This document shows positions 54,258-64,000 of a stretch of DNA of 64,000 nt, piece after piece. Positions within the stretch are counted from its first letter, which is position 1. Each line of letters begins with the position of its first letter. Below the pieces are notes generated by a model, which searched no databases, was not told the origin of the DNA, and worked only from the letters and a program-made list of their open reading frames with translations. Both the position numbers and the translations under genes were made by a program. Source of the DNA: Euborellia annulipes. Its lineage: Eukaryota > Arthropoda > Insecta > Dermaptera > Anisolabididae. The stretch lies in NCBI GenBank assembly GCA_023213315.1, contig JAKCPI010007781.1, positions 62,001 to 126,000 on the forward strand, read 5' to 3'.

Positions 54258-55180
54258 CTGCAAAAATAAAATTTGTTTGATTAAAATACATATTAGAGAA
54301 AAGTGGATTTAACTAACTACTCAATATATACAGTATATCTTTTATTATTTTTTTTTTTTTTTTTTTGGGAGGGGGCCTTTCGTTCAAATGAATCCCCCTT
54401 TCTGAAAAAACAGACCCTTCCTGGGGAATAGATTAAAGGAATGTTTTTCATTATGCCAGCCATCAAATGTCCCAAGAGTGCAGCTTTTAAGTTATTTTTT
54501 GGCAATATTCCTATTGTAGTTTGGATGATTTAATAAAATATTAATTTCTGATAAATCATTGAAACTATGACTAAAGGGATTTTATGCATAAAACCCTAAA
54601 TATGAGTAAAAGTATTAAAATATGAATTTATATATGTCAAAAATATCAAGTAAATGACTCCAAATAAAGATAAATCATGATTTCTACTGATGTGAAATCG
54701 TGTTTTATTTTTGGAAGGAAATAGTGCAAAAACAAAAATTGGTCGAATTTAATGTAAAAAAAAAAAACAGTAATATATTATTAAGTACAGTAAAATTTGT
54801 TAATTTATTTAACAAAATAAACACATTGGAAATAAGACTGCCGAAAGCAATTAAACAAAATATATTTCTATTTTTTTTAATACAATTGTCGATGTTTCGG
54901 GCGATTTTTCCGGCCTTCATCAGGACAAATGTTATGTTTGCCTCGAGCTTAGAGGGGTTTTGGCAACTCCTGACACACTGTTGGTGCGAACATTCCTCAG
55001 ATAGCATGGCTTCTCGTTCAAAAGACATTCTAAATAAAACTTTTGCCGAAATATGTTAAAAAGTGTAAAAAGGTTTAAATATGCAACTTTATGTAATATT
55101 CACCAAATATGCAATATAAAATTTGAACCATAGTGCCAAGAGGGCAAGATTCGGATGGAAAATTGGTTTTCCGGGACATA

Positions 55181-55386
55181 GAGTGAACGCCAAAGTCAAG
55201 TCCCACCCGTGCGTTTTCTACTTGTGATTATTTCATTGTTTTTATAAAAGAAAATGAAAATCTTTATTGGAAATTTTCTAGGTTTGAACCATGAAAGTTT
55301 CCATTAAAAAATATATATTTTTTTAAAAACAATGAAATAATCACATGTGGAAAAGCATGGGTGGGACTTAATATTGTCCCTCACTG
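55181..55386. mobile_element. Palindromic mariner-like miniature element, TA duplication
   Basis: GAGTGAACGCCAAAGTCAAG with TCCCACCCGTGCG at the left, and CATGGGTGGGACTTAATAT with TGTCCCTCACTG at the right, flanked by TA. The inner core TGATTATTTCATTGTTTTT and TTTGAACCATGAAAGTTTCC is shared with 57044-57222. Confidence 0.85.
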
Positions 55387-56654
55387 TACATGTTAGCAAA
55401 TAGAATATGCAATTGCATAGGAATCCGAGCTTTACTTATGACCTAATGTTTTTAATTTCTCTTATAATTTAAATACATTTTATCGGTCAAGACGGGAAGC
55501 GAAGCGATGGCCGTTGAAACTTAATTTTTTCATTACAACATAACTTGGTTAATAGTTAAGACTTCACTTAAGCGTTTTTATCTTATAACAATATCATATA
55601 CAATTAAGTTAATTATATTTTGAAAGGCTTATTTACTCAAGATAATTCACATTCTATAAATAACAAATTAGATAAAACCAAATTAAATAAAATAAACACG
55701 AATCAGGAAAGGAAAACAACAACCCATAAAAGAAAGGAAAAAAAAACACAGCATTTAATTAAAAGCTCTAGCTAATTAATTAAGTTGGATTGAGAAAGAG
55801 ATACAAGAGAGCGCGCATTTCTAATTATTTCTCTTGTTATAGTTAAAATGCAAACTCAGACACCCTCATTAATAATTTCCTCTAATGATTTTTATATAAA
55901 AAAATCAAATTTGAACGAAAATTTCAATAAATTGATCCGATCCCACTCTTCTTCTTAAAATTTCCTATACAAAATTCCTTTCATTTTACCTTTTTTTTTA
56001 GTTAATTTTTCCTTGTGACTCAAATAATCACTTTATTCTTCCCTGTTGCGAAATTCGACCTTTTTTTTTTATTTGAATACGAATCTCATCCCATTTTTTC
56101 AAACTCAGGTTTCGGATGGTTTTTGGCCGAAACCGAATCCAGAATTTTTGCCCGAAACTTCGGTCGGTTCCTATTAAAAATTCAAACGAATCAATTTTTT
56201 CAAAGGTTTTCATTTATGATAATTTTTTAATTAATAAAATTTCAATTTTATTCACAATGAAAAAAAAAAATGAAACTTTTAAGAAAAAGGTTTAAGCAAG
56301 AATCTAAGTTGTTTGTTTCTTCCTTTCTTGAAAAAAACAAAAGCGTATCAATCATTTTTTCTTTGTGAAATTTTATTATTAAATTATCATAAATGCAATC
56401 CTTATCAAAAATTGATTTTATTCTTATTTTGGAGATAAATTCCCGGGGCTCTAGCACCAATTATTCTCGCATACCATACTGGTTTCCGCTAATGCTCTCA
56501 GCCCTCCTCAGAAATCCAAGAATCACCCCTCACTGAGTAAGATCGATATGAGAGAAAAATAAATAAAATTTGTTTTTGTACTGAACAGAAAAGGCCTCAT
56601 TTATTTCTTTTGCAGCCCTATGTGAGTGCATCTTTTAACAAGCAATAATTAATT

Positions 56655-56915
56655 GGAGTCGGGAGGAATAAAACCTGCTTTTAGTCGGACTCGTTTACAC
56701 TTTAATCAAGGCAGACGTTTCGAACCATGACGGTTGCCATCTTCAGTGCCGGTGTAAGTTTCTTAAGGTGTCCCTGTCATATATAATAATAGACACCTTG
56801 AGAAACTTACTTTGGCACTGAAGATGGCAACCGTCATGGTTACCGAAACGTCTGCCTTGATTAAAGTGTAAAAGTGTTCGGCTAAAAGCTGGTTTTATTC
56901 CTCCCGACTCCCATC
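56655..56915. repeat. Snap-back unit with facing CTGANGA/GAAAC motifs
   Basis: GGAGTCGGGAGGAATAAAAC and CACTTTAATCAAGGCAGACG on the left face CGTCTGCCTTGATTAAAGTG and GTTTTATTCCTCCCGACTCC on the right. Motifs at 56714-56746 (minus) and 56818-56852 (plus, CTGAAGATGGCAACCGTCAT then GGTTACCGAAACGTC). The inner arms (AGTTTCTTAAGGTGTC) also pair. Confidence 0.92.
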
Positions 56916-57043
56916 TCATATATCAGCATCCAACATAATTTATAGTAATAGTTAATTGCAATGTTAAACTTGATTCATCAATGCTATTCAATACACGGGA
57001 AATATTTTTCCGCAAAAGCGATTATATCCCTGCGCCAAACGTA

Positions 57044-57222
57044 CAGTGAGTGGCAATATTAAAGCATCCTGATCCGTTTATTCATATGATTATTTCATTG
57101 TTTTTTTTTTAAAGGAAACTTTTGTGGTTCAAACGTTTATATATTGAATATATAATACATATTTATAAAAACAATGAAATAATCAATATGAGAAAACTGC
57201 ATAAGGTATTTTAATATAGTGA
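57044..57222. mobile_element. Palindromic mariner-like miniature element
   Basis: The left end CAGTGAGTGGCAATATTAAA follows TA. The right end is approximate (TATTTTAATATAGTGAC). The core shares TGATTATTTCATTGTTTTT and GGAAACTTTTGTGGTTCAAA with 55181-55386. Confidence 0.75.
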
Positions 57223-57259
57223 CTTTCTTCCTGTCCTTTTAATTATAACAAATATTAAA

Positions 57260-57805
57260 TACGAGGATCGTTCCGAAAGTAATGCCTTCTATTTTTTTTT
57301 TTTTCATGGAAACTAATGGAGATACATAAATAACAACAGCACAGCTAAACAGAGCAATATTTCACCTAGAGACTGTAATTTTTCCACATAGTTCCCTCCA
57401 TTCGTTATGAACCTTTGCCAACGATGAACCAGAGCCTTCATGCCGCGCTTGTACAGTACCAGCTGAGGCTAACCACTTCCTTAGAGATTTGACAACAGCT
57501 TCCGAGTCTTGAAAATGTTCGCCACGTAGTCTTCTTCCGAGGCCCAAAGAGATGCAAGTCTCAAGGCTGTTGACAAAACTGTAAGGAAGTGGATAGCCTC
57601 AGCTGGTACTGTACAAGCGCGGCATGAAGGCTCTGCTCTGGTTCATTGTTGGCAAAAGTTCATAACGAATGGAGGGAACTATGTGGAAAAATTCCAGTCT
57701 CTAGGTGAAATATTGCTCTGTTTAGCTGTGCTGTTGTTATTTAAGGATCTCCATTAGTTTCCATGAAAAAAAATAGAAGGCATTACTTTCGGAACGACCC
57801 TCGTA
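57260..57805. mobile_element. Snap-back mariner: both arms carry a transposase C-terminal remnant
   Basis: TACGAGGATCGTTCCGAAAG with TAATGCC at the left and its complement (GGCATTACTTTCGGAACGAC then CCTCGTA) at the right. Each ~250-bp arm contains the same coding remnant. In the left arm, on minus (57362-57547), it reads FQDSEAVVKSLRKWL ... LAKVHNEWRELCGKI, resembling the end of mariner transposases where a WL...RW-C pattern is typical. The rest of the transposase, including the catalytic D residues, is absent. Inactive, non-autonomous. Confidence 0.8.
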
Positions 57806-59093
57806 TTATAAATTAAGTTAGTTTTATTTTCATAAATAAATTAAATTATCGGACTCACTTCTGTGGGCTTCAATTTGCAATTTTCAAATAAACGGACAAT
57901 GTAATTTATTTATAAAGGATAGCCAATTGTGAAAACTTCATTTCTAAAATGTAGCCTATTTGTTAATTATAAACACAGATATTAATCATGCGACGATAAT
58001 TAATGACATGCAGCTTACATTCTAAATTAAACTTGAGTCCCCAACGTTCGCATTCGTATTGTAACCAGGTCTTTTCTGCTTGCAGACTGAGTTGGCCTGC
58101 AGGCGCGTGAACATGAAGCCAAAACAAATATCAATCAAGAGTGTGTGTGGAAGAGATGAGAAGAGAAAAGAAATAAATTTATAAAACCAGACCAACAGCT
58201 CCTTTCTTTTTTTTTTTTTTTTTTTTGAAGAGCTGTTTGTGTTTAAATAAAAGAAGCCTGAGATAACTCTTTGAACAGAAATAATAAATAATCAGTGCAT
58301 AAGAGAATTTTAAATTGAGAGTGTTCAAAAGCAATCAGAGAGAAGTGGTAGAAAAATATTGAAAAAAAAAAAAAACTGAAACCCAAAAAAAATAGTTTTA
58401 AATTAGCATTTTATAGGTAAATAGATTTTTTTATAATTTAAATACAAGCAAATTATGAGTCCGAATATTTGAGGTCCATCAAAGTTTTTGTTAGTATATA
58501 TATATATGATCAAAAAGTAAGAATTTTTTTTTTTAATACTGTACGGTACTTGCTTTTCATCTATCCCGCAAATCCCGCATCGCCGGAATCATCAGGCGAG
58601 AACAGAAGAAAAGAAAACTTGCTTCTAATCTATCACAAAAACTATTTGTCGTTTTGTGATTGATGTTGTAAAATGCATAATATTTTGTGATTTAACACCT
58701 ATTCCGGCCAGGGCCGTATTTAGGAATTTGCCGGCTGTATGCATTTATTGAAGAGAGGTTAAAGAAAGTGTCATTTTAATAATTACAATATATTTTAGAC
58801 CAAAAGTCTCTACTTTGCCTAGTGGTAAACCCAGACTGCTTATGTCCCTGAATCAAGCAAAAAATGAGCTGAAAAAAAACCAAATTGTGTTTAACTGTTT
58901 TCTTTGAATAACGTGGTGTTGTTCATAAAAAATTTCTTTCAACCGAGGAAACAGTTAAATAAGTGTTATGCGTCGTTTGTCTGAGTCATTACGTGGTTTT
59001 TGCCAGTACAATAAATACTCGTCATGTTATTCTGGAGGACATAAAAAATATCCGACGATTTAATTACCAGCTTTTATGCGCCACACTCACATT

Positions 59094-59230
59094 TTATTTT
59101 GCAGATTATTCGAACGGTATCATACCTGGTCCTCTTCAGTACAAAAATACAATTTTTACACACTTCAAATCATATTTTTGAATTGAAGATGACCAGGCGT
59201 GATGGCGGTCGAATAATCTGCAAAATGAAA
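59094..59230. repeat. Small snap-back unit with diverged facing motifs
   Basis: CATTTTATTTTGCAGATTAT then TCGAACGG at the left faces CGGTCGAATAATCTGCAAAA then TG at the right. On minus the motif is CTGAAGAGGACCAGG...CGTTCGAATAATC, and on plus TTGAAGATGACCAGGCGTGA and so on. GAAAC is altered to GAATA in both. Confidence 0.8.
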
Positions 59231-59560
59231 GGGACCAACCAAGGTTGGGGTAATATTCTCAAGATATTTCTTAAAAGACTGGTAGAAATGTTGGAAGAAG
59301 TGTAAATCAAATAGAAAGAGGATTCCTTTGAAGGAGGCAAAATTTTGTTTATTTTAAAGTAAAATTTCCCCTTACTTTTTGATCATAATAAAAAATCTAA
59401 AAATCTTTAAAGAGCCAAAATCAAATCACATTAGGATGAATTAATCCACAATTGTGAATATATGGAAAAAATATAAAATATGCTAATTTAAAATCCCCTA
59501 TTGATAGAAAAAACTTTTTAGATAAATAAATAAAGAGAGAAAATAAAATAAAATACTCAC

Positions 59561-59723
59561 GGGGAACGAGAGTGTCAGGAGGATATCGGAAGCTAAAAAT
59601 CCAATCTTCTTCTACCTTGAGTACCCGACCCGTGATTCGTGCGTAGAATTCATAATTAGTTCGACCAAAAAGATTCGAAGCGCCGAAATTATCAATAAGA
59701 AATTTGATGATCCGCGTAGCTAC
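59561..59723 (-). CDS. Internal coding exon of the minus-strand gene
   Basis: Acceptor GGCTCTGCTCTACAG, donor CCCC/GTGAGT. In phase 0 it encodes 54 residues: VATRIIKFLIDNFGA, SNLFGRTNYEFYARI, TGRVLKVEEDWIFSF, RYPPDTLVP, leaving one base. This is the most globular-looking exon: alternating hydrophobic residues, several aromatics, Gly/Asn turns, and a WIFSFRYPP strand-like end. It probably lies in a folded domain, but I do not recognise which. The frame remains open a little upstream of the acceptor, so a different acceptor is not excluded. Confidence 0.75.
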
Positions 59724-60465
59724 CTGTAGAGCAGAGCCAGTCGTCAATCGTTTATTATTTAAAGAGTGGGTTTAAATTAATTTAAAAAAACACAAACAGA
59801 GAGAAAGAAAGAATATTTAGGCTATGAGTTTTTCAGCAGCAGGAGAACTGAACAAAGTTTACTAAATTTTAACTAAATAAAATTAAAATTTTATTTGTTG
59901 AAAGATTAGGAAACTTTGCACAAAAAAGAAGGATATAGCAGAAGATTTTCTATATATATATATATATGTAAGAATATAAGATGGCTATATAATAAATATA
60001 TTTATATACAACTATATAAAAGAGAAAGGACTTTCTACAAAGTCAGTAAAATCCGGTTAATTATATTAGTTTTATATCTTGTATATATATATAACCGGGT
60101 CTCACCGAAGGGATAAATGGTAAGGGCAATTAATTAGTGAATAATTACTCACGCTCACTTCGGCCTTTAAAGCGGACAGACGGGCATAAAGAGAAGGGAA
60201 TCAAATACAAAGCAGAATTAATTAAAACAATTCCAAAATTTAAAAAATTTTGATTTTATTAAAATTAAAACACAATTTCAAATTAAAAACGAAAATTTCC
60301 TTACAAAATTAATTTGCATTTTTCTTTATAAAAAACGCAAAATGAAAATGCATGTTTATAGATAAATGCAAATTAGTTTCATTTGAGGAAATTTGATTTT
60401 TTTTAGTTGGCTGAATATTTAAACTAAACAATTATTCAAAAACTTAGTTTTATGGCTGTGGAGAT

Positions 60466-60755
60466 TTAATCACGATCCGAAGGAACTTTGCAGCCAGGTG
60501 AATAAATTTAAAAAATCTTTTATTTAATTTTTATTTGCCGAAGTTTCGGTCGCCAATCACGACCTTCATCAGGGCTAATAATTGTTAACTATACACCATC
60601 TTAGGTAGGTAAATACCTAAGATCGTGTATAGTTGACAATATTTGCCCTGATGGAGATCTTAATTGGTGATAAAAACGTCGGCGAATAAAAATTAAATAA
60701 AAGATTTTTTAAATTTAATCTCCTGGCTGCAAAGTTCCTTCGGATCCTGATTAAA
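60466..60755. repeat. Snap-back unit with CTGANGA/GAAAC motif
   Basis: AATCACGATCCGAAGGAACT and TTTGCAGCCAGG on the left face CCTGGCTGCAAAGTTCCTTC and GGATCCTGATT on the right. On minus the motif at 60541-60572 is CTGATGAAGGTCG, loop TGATTGG, CGACCGAAACTTC with a perfect 5-bp stem. The right-arm copy (CTGATGGAGATCTTAATTG) has decayed. Symmetry centre near ACCTAAG...ACCTAAG at 60608-60618. Confidence 0.9.
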
Positions 60756-61789
60756 TAATTATTTAATTTTTTTTTTTTTTTAAGAACTAACTGAGAATTT
60801 ATAAATATATATTTTTAAAAAATTCCTTGATAAAAATTTAATGAGGTGATTTGAAATCCATAATCCGCTTAAAGACAGTCGCTTCTTTGAGATGTAATAT
60901 TTAATGCAATTCAACTTAATTAATATATTCATTTGGAACCCTTTTTATTTTGAACCTTGATGCCCTAAAATAAATTTTTAGGCAACCCGTCAATAAATTC
61001 TTGGTTTAAGCGAGGGGAGAGAATCTTTGAGTTTGTATCAAAAAACAAGAGCTTTGCCTTCTCTTTAAGGGTTTTTAATAACAAAATTGCAATAATAAAG
61101 AAACAAAAGGAAGAAATTTCAATGAAAAGATGAAGGAAAGGATTTTTTTAAAAATATATATATTTAAAAATGTTCGTCTCCTTCTTTTGCTCAATTCCCA
61201 AAAAATTTCAAATATGGATAATATATTATTAATATTGGTCCGAAGGGAAAAAAAAGTTAATAAATTAATGTATTAAATTTTTTTAAGCATACTAATTCAT
61301 ATCTATGTACATGAATGAATTTTTTGAAGGCTTCTTATTTCTTAAAATTATTCGTTATATCTATCTATCTATTCAGCTAATCTATTAAGCAATTACAACA
61401 ATTTATGGACAGCAAATATGACTTTATTCTTCTTCACTTGTCTAATTTTAACCAAGACGTAGACCGTATGAAAGTAGATCTCTACAGCTCTAGGAAGGAA
61501 TTTCCAGCTTATCGGTGTTCAAAGACAATTATGCATTTATTTGTCGAATTTGTTTAATAGTCAATCAATTTATGAAAAATTCTTAATCGTAAAATAAATT
61601 AAAAACCTCCTGGACGTTTTTTTTAAAAGAAATTCGAGGCTGATCTTTCTTCCTACTGGTTTTCAGAGATTTCATCTCGTTTATTAGCGGGTTTCCACTG
61701 GCATAAAAATATTATATTTTCCACGAATGTAGAATTGTTCTTTTTTCGGCACGCTTGATTGAAAAACACAATAGTGTTTTTTTATATTT

Positions 61790-62465
61790 GACCTTATATT
61801 TCGAAGCCACTCCCGGCTCTTCTTCATCAAAGTTTAACTAGAATATAAAACAATATAAAACAAAAATTATATAAAACAAAAATTTGACTTTTATCAATGT
61901 GACATGAGAGATAAAACTTTTTTATAAAATTTTCAATATTTGCATTTAAATTTGCGCCCCCCCCCCCCCTACCAAAAAAAATTATATTTTATTATATATT
62001 TCCCTGGACCAATTCCAACCCCCCACGCCCTCTCCACTCTAGAGCGGGCGCTGTGGCCAGATGACTCTAGATAAATAATAGATTGTAAATATTTCTTTCA
62101 ATAACAAAAAAATATCTAATATTATTTTTAGATAAGTTTGTTATTTTTTGTCTTCACTACAATTATTAATATGAATAATAAAATTTTTGTTGTAAAAATA
62201 TAAACGCTGCCACCTCCCCTTTCTTTAATGCTCCCAGCACCCCCCCCCCCCCTCTTGTTACAGCACTGACCAAATGCAAGCGTCATCGCTTAAAGAGTGC
62301 TTGCCTCTTAATATAATATGAATGATAATTTTATTTAAATTTATCTCTTATGACATCTTAATAAAAATCAAAACGTTGTTTTATATTCTAAAGTTGAACG
62401 CCTCTGTTGAAGAAGAGCCTCCAGTAGCTAGGAAATTCACTATAAGGTCAAATAAAACTCATTGA
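61790..62465. repeat. Snap-back unit, arms partly decayed
   Basis: TTGACCTTATATTTCGAAGC and CTCTTCTTCATCAAAGTT on the left face GTTGAAGAAGAGCCTCC and ACTATAAGGTCAAATAAA on the right. The motif is present in altered form in both arms (GATGAAGAAGAGCC ... GGCTTCGAAAT). The loop has C-rich tracts at 61957-61968 and 62239-62251. Confidence 0.7.
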
Positions 62466-62577
62466 AACAATACATCATTCAATGACGAAAAAAATCGCCA
62501 TTCTACATTTTTATTAGTCATCTCGGCGTCACTCTACATCGACGATTATTATATTTTTATATAATAATCTAACTCAC

Positions 62578-62676
62578 CTATTCTCAATCGACATGTAGCG
62601 AATTATCCAATTTGATGAAATGGGCAGATCATTAAACAATTCCGACAAATCCGTCCCAATAAAAGATGATGGTTCG
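62578..62676 (-). CDS. Candidate upstream coding exon of the minus-strand gene
   Basis: On minus the donor AATAG/GTGAGT is excellent. The acceptor TTTTGAAAAATAG is weak. Only one frame is open: after one base it encodes 32 residues (EPSSFIGTDLSELFN, DLPISSNWIIRYMSI, EN) and leaves two bases. The composition is clearly protein-like. It cannot splice directly to 59561-59723 in phase, so either an intervening exon is missing from my model or it belongs to another transcript. Family unknown. Confidence 0.5.
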
Positions 62677-64000
62677 CTATTTTTCAAAATAAAATAATTG
62701 AAAAATAGAGCAGTTCGCATGAGTATGATTTCAATTTCATTTAACTCGTTGTAAAAGAAAATGTTTTAAAGTCATTTGCTCACCATAAAGTGTTTTTTTA
62801 TTTCTAATATCTCTTTCTTTAGAACTAGGCTAGGTAATAAATGAATCTTTAAAAAAAATCCAATACCTGAATTTTGATGACCAAGATAATTTTTTAATAC
62901 AGATAAATAAAATAATTTTTATTATATACTCCTATATAGAATGATTTAAGTATTAATGCAGTCTTCCAAATTATTCAAGATTCTTTTAATGAGCCTCTCC
63001 ATTTTCTCTTGGACCCAAAAATGACTAAATACCGTATGTCAATTAAATTTCACCTCATATATTAAAATTATTATAACACACGAATAAGTATTTAACCAAA
63101 ATATCAAAATAAAATGAAATTTCAGACTATTTTTTGTCTATACAAACTCATTGAAACGTTATTAGCACCCTTTTATTATTATTTACTGTTTTCAAATAAA
63201 TAAATTCGTTTTAAATAATGAGATGATCATTAAAAGAAAAGTTTGCTTTTTTGGTTGACTGTATATATACAGTACACTATTAAAAAATATTTTTTGTTAA
63301 AACGCTATTGTTGTGTGTATAATTTTTTTTTCAGACACGTTTTCAGAAGATCAAAAGAAAAACTAAGAGATATTTTTTTAATTAAAAATATTTCTTGCAT
63401 CAGGCTTTATTAATCAATGAGTGAATCTTGGAAAAATCTTTATAAAAAGAAAGATCTAAATATTTTCTTTCCATTTGATGAAGTCTCTTTTTATTTGTCC
63501 AAACAGTTCAACAAACCGTAAAGTTTTTTTTTTTTTTTAATGAGTTATAAAGGAATTTATTATTTAGTGATATTTAATGAGTTTCTATACTTTCTAAAAA
63601 GAAAAAAAAACGGATTTATATAATAGGTAAATGAATTAGAATTTTATCATTAAAAATAAATTTTTCATAATTAGTTATTGATTTTTTTTTCTTTTAGAAT
63701 ATTTTTAGCGAAAAATTTTAAATTTTATTTTCTTGTTTATGTTTCCATATCAAAAAAATGTCATGCTTGAAATAATCTAAAAAAAAAAAATAACCTTGAA
63801 AAATAAACATGCAAAAAATATAATACATGGAATAAGTTTCTATTCAATAATGCTATTTTTGTAAATTATATATATATATAATATTAGTCATTATAAGGAA
63901 AAGAAACTTATTTAAAAAAAAAACTCTATTTTTTTTTTTTTTAATTAAAAGCAAAATCTAATATATATATATAAATATTTTCATGCTAAAATGAATGAAT
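62677..64000. other. AT-rich stretch, no exon seen
   Basis: Highly AT-rich with many A and T runs. No repeat copy or splice-bounded frame could be supported. Confidence 0.4.

Larger units (their letters stand above)
54258..59560. other. Long intron rich in palindromes
   Basis: Contains the mariner-like palindromes at 55181-55386, 57044-57222 and 57260-57805, the snap-back units at 56655-56915 and 59094-59230, and a solitary motif at 54891-54923 (minus, CTGATGAAGGCCGG ... GCCCGAAACATC). A possible hAT end, CAGGGCCGTATTTAGG, is at 58708. No additional exon in phase was found, though a missed one is possible. Confidence 0.5.
59724..62577. other. Intron or missing-exon region
   Basis: The exons at 62578-62676 and 59561-59723 do not join in phase, so a further exon of length 1 mod 3 should lie here if both belong to one transcript. 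A pyrimidine-rich stretch then GCCGAAGTGAGC/GTGAGT at 60160-60200 (minus) looks exon-like but fails in phase. The snap-back units at 60466-60755 and 61790-62465 lie here. Confidence 0.4.

Noticed and set aside
60541..60572. Confident call of a hammerhead ribozyme
   Set aside because: The core words match, but an extra base before stem II, no clear cleavage triplet and no stem I pairing prevent an RNA gene call. Kept only as a finding.
1..64000. LINE, LTR retrotransposon or viral reverse transcriptase genes
   Set aside because: No frame with polymerase or integrase motifs was found. The only transposase remnants seen are hAT and mariner, although the SINEs imply a LINE elsewhere in the genome.

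Overview
This window looks like non-coding, repeat-choked nuclear DNA from an animal. It is strongly AT-rich, full of homopolymers and simple repeats, and dominated by nested mobile elements: tRNA-derived SINEs, hAT, mariner-like and PIF-like miniature elements, snap-back palindromes, and a Helitron/Helentron-like family. Spliced exons are short, widely separated and bounded by GT/AG signals. I favour an arthropod, possibly a crustacean, but the sequence does not fix the taxon. No rRNA, functional tRNA, CRISPR array, operon or other prokaryotic feature is seen.

Layout. Positions 1-36 kb are an element graveyard. The commonest unit is a ~0.67-0.70 kb family called 'element H' here. One end is an ~85-bp hairpin and the other a ~50-bp palindrome, and a variable microsatellite sits inside. 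There are six near-complete copies and about ten fragments. Two copies can be removed cleanly by comparison with an unoccupied sister sequence, and in both cases they sit in a six-base A/T run with no target duplication. A full-length but decayed hAT transposon (26593-30078) has 8-bp target duplications, a three-exon 5' gene structure, several frameshifts and a SINE inside it. A 397-bp deletion derivative of the same family lies at 2616-3012 and splits an older SINE.

Genes. (1) Between about 47.9 and 62.7 kb, five minus-strand exons (59561-59723, 54091-54257, 52190-52306, 49226-49355, 47903-48204) join in a consistent reading phase into a ~290-residue C-terminal part of a protein I cannot name. 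A sixth exon at 62578-62676 probably belongs further upstream. (2) A GC-rich first coding exon at 34403-34568 (minus), a 27-nt microexon at 23225-23251 and a possible last exon at 21325-21440 join in phase into a tentative second gene. (3) Two small plus-strand exons at 14321-14396 and 14569-14594 suggest a third gene. (4) A further exon candidate at 45181-45287 is ambiguous in strand.

The rest is introns and intergenic DNA filled with palindromes. More than twenty copies of a short motif recur, of the form CTGANGA, a small hairpin, then GAAACGTC. They often occur as a pair facing each other in snap-back units whose arms are otherwise unrelated. This motif and element H are the two most interesting non-genic signals. 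All functional statements are inferences from sequence by eye; no alignment or database search was run.
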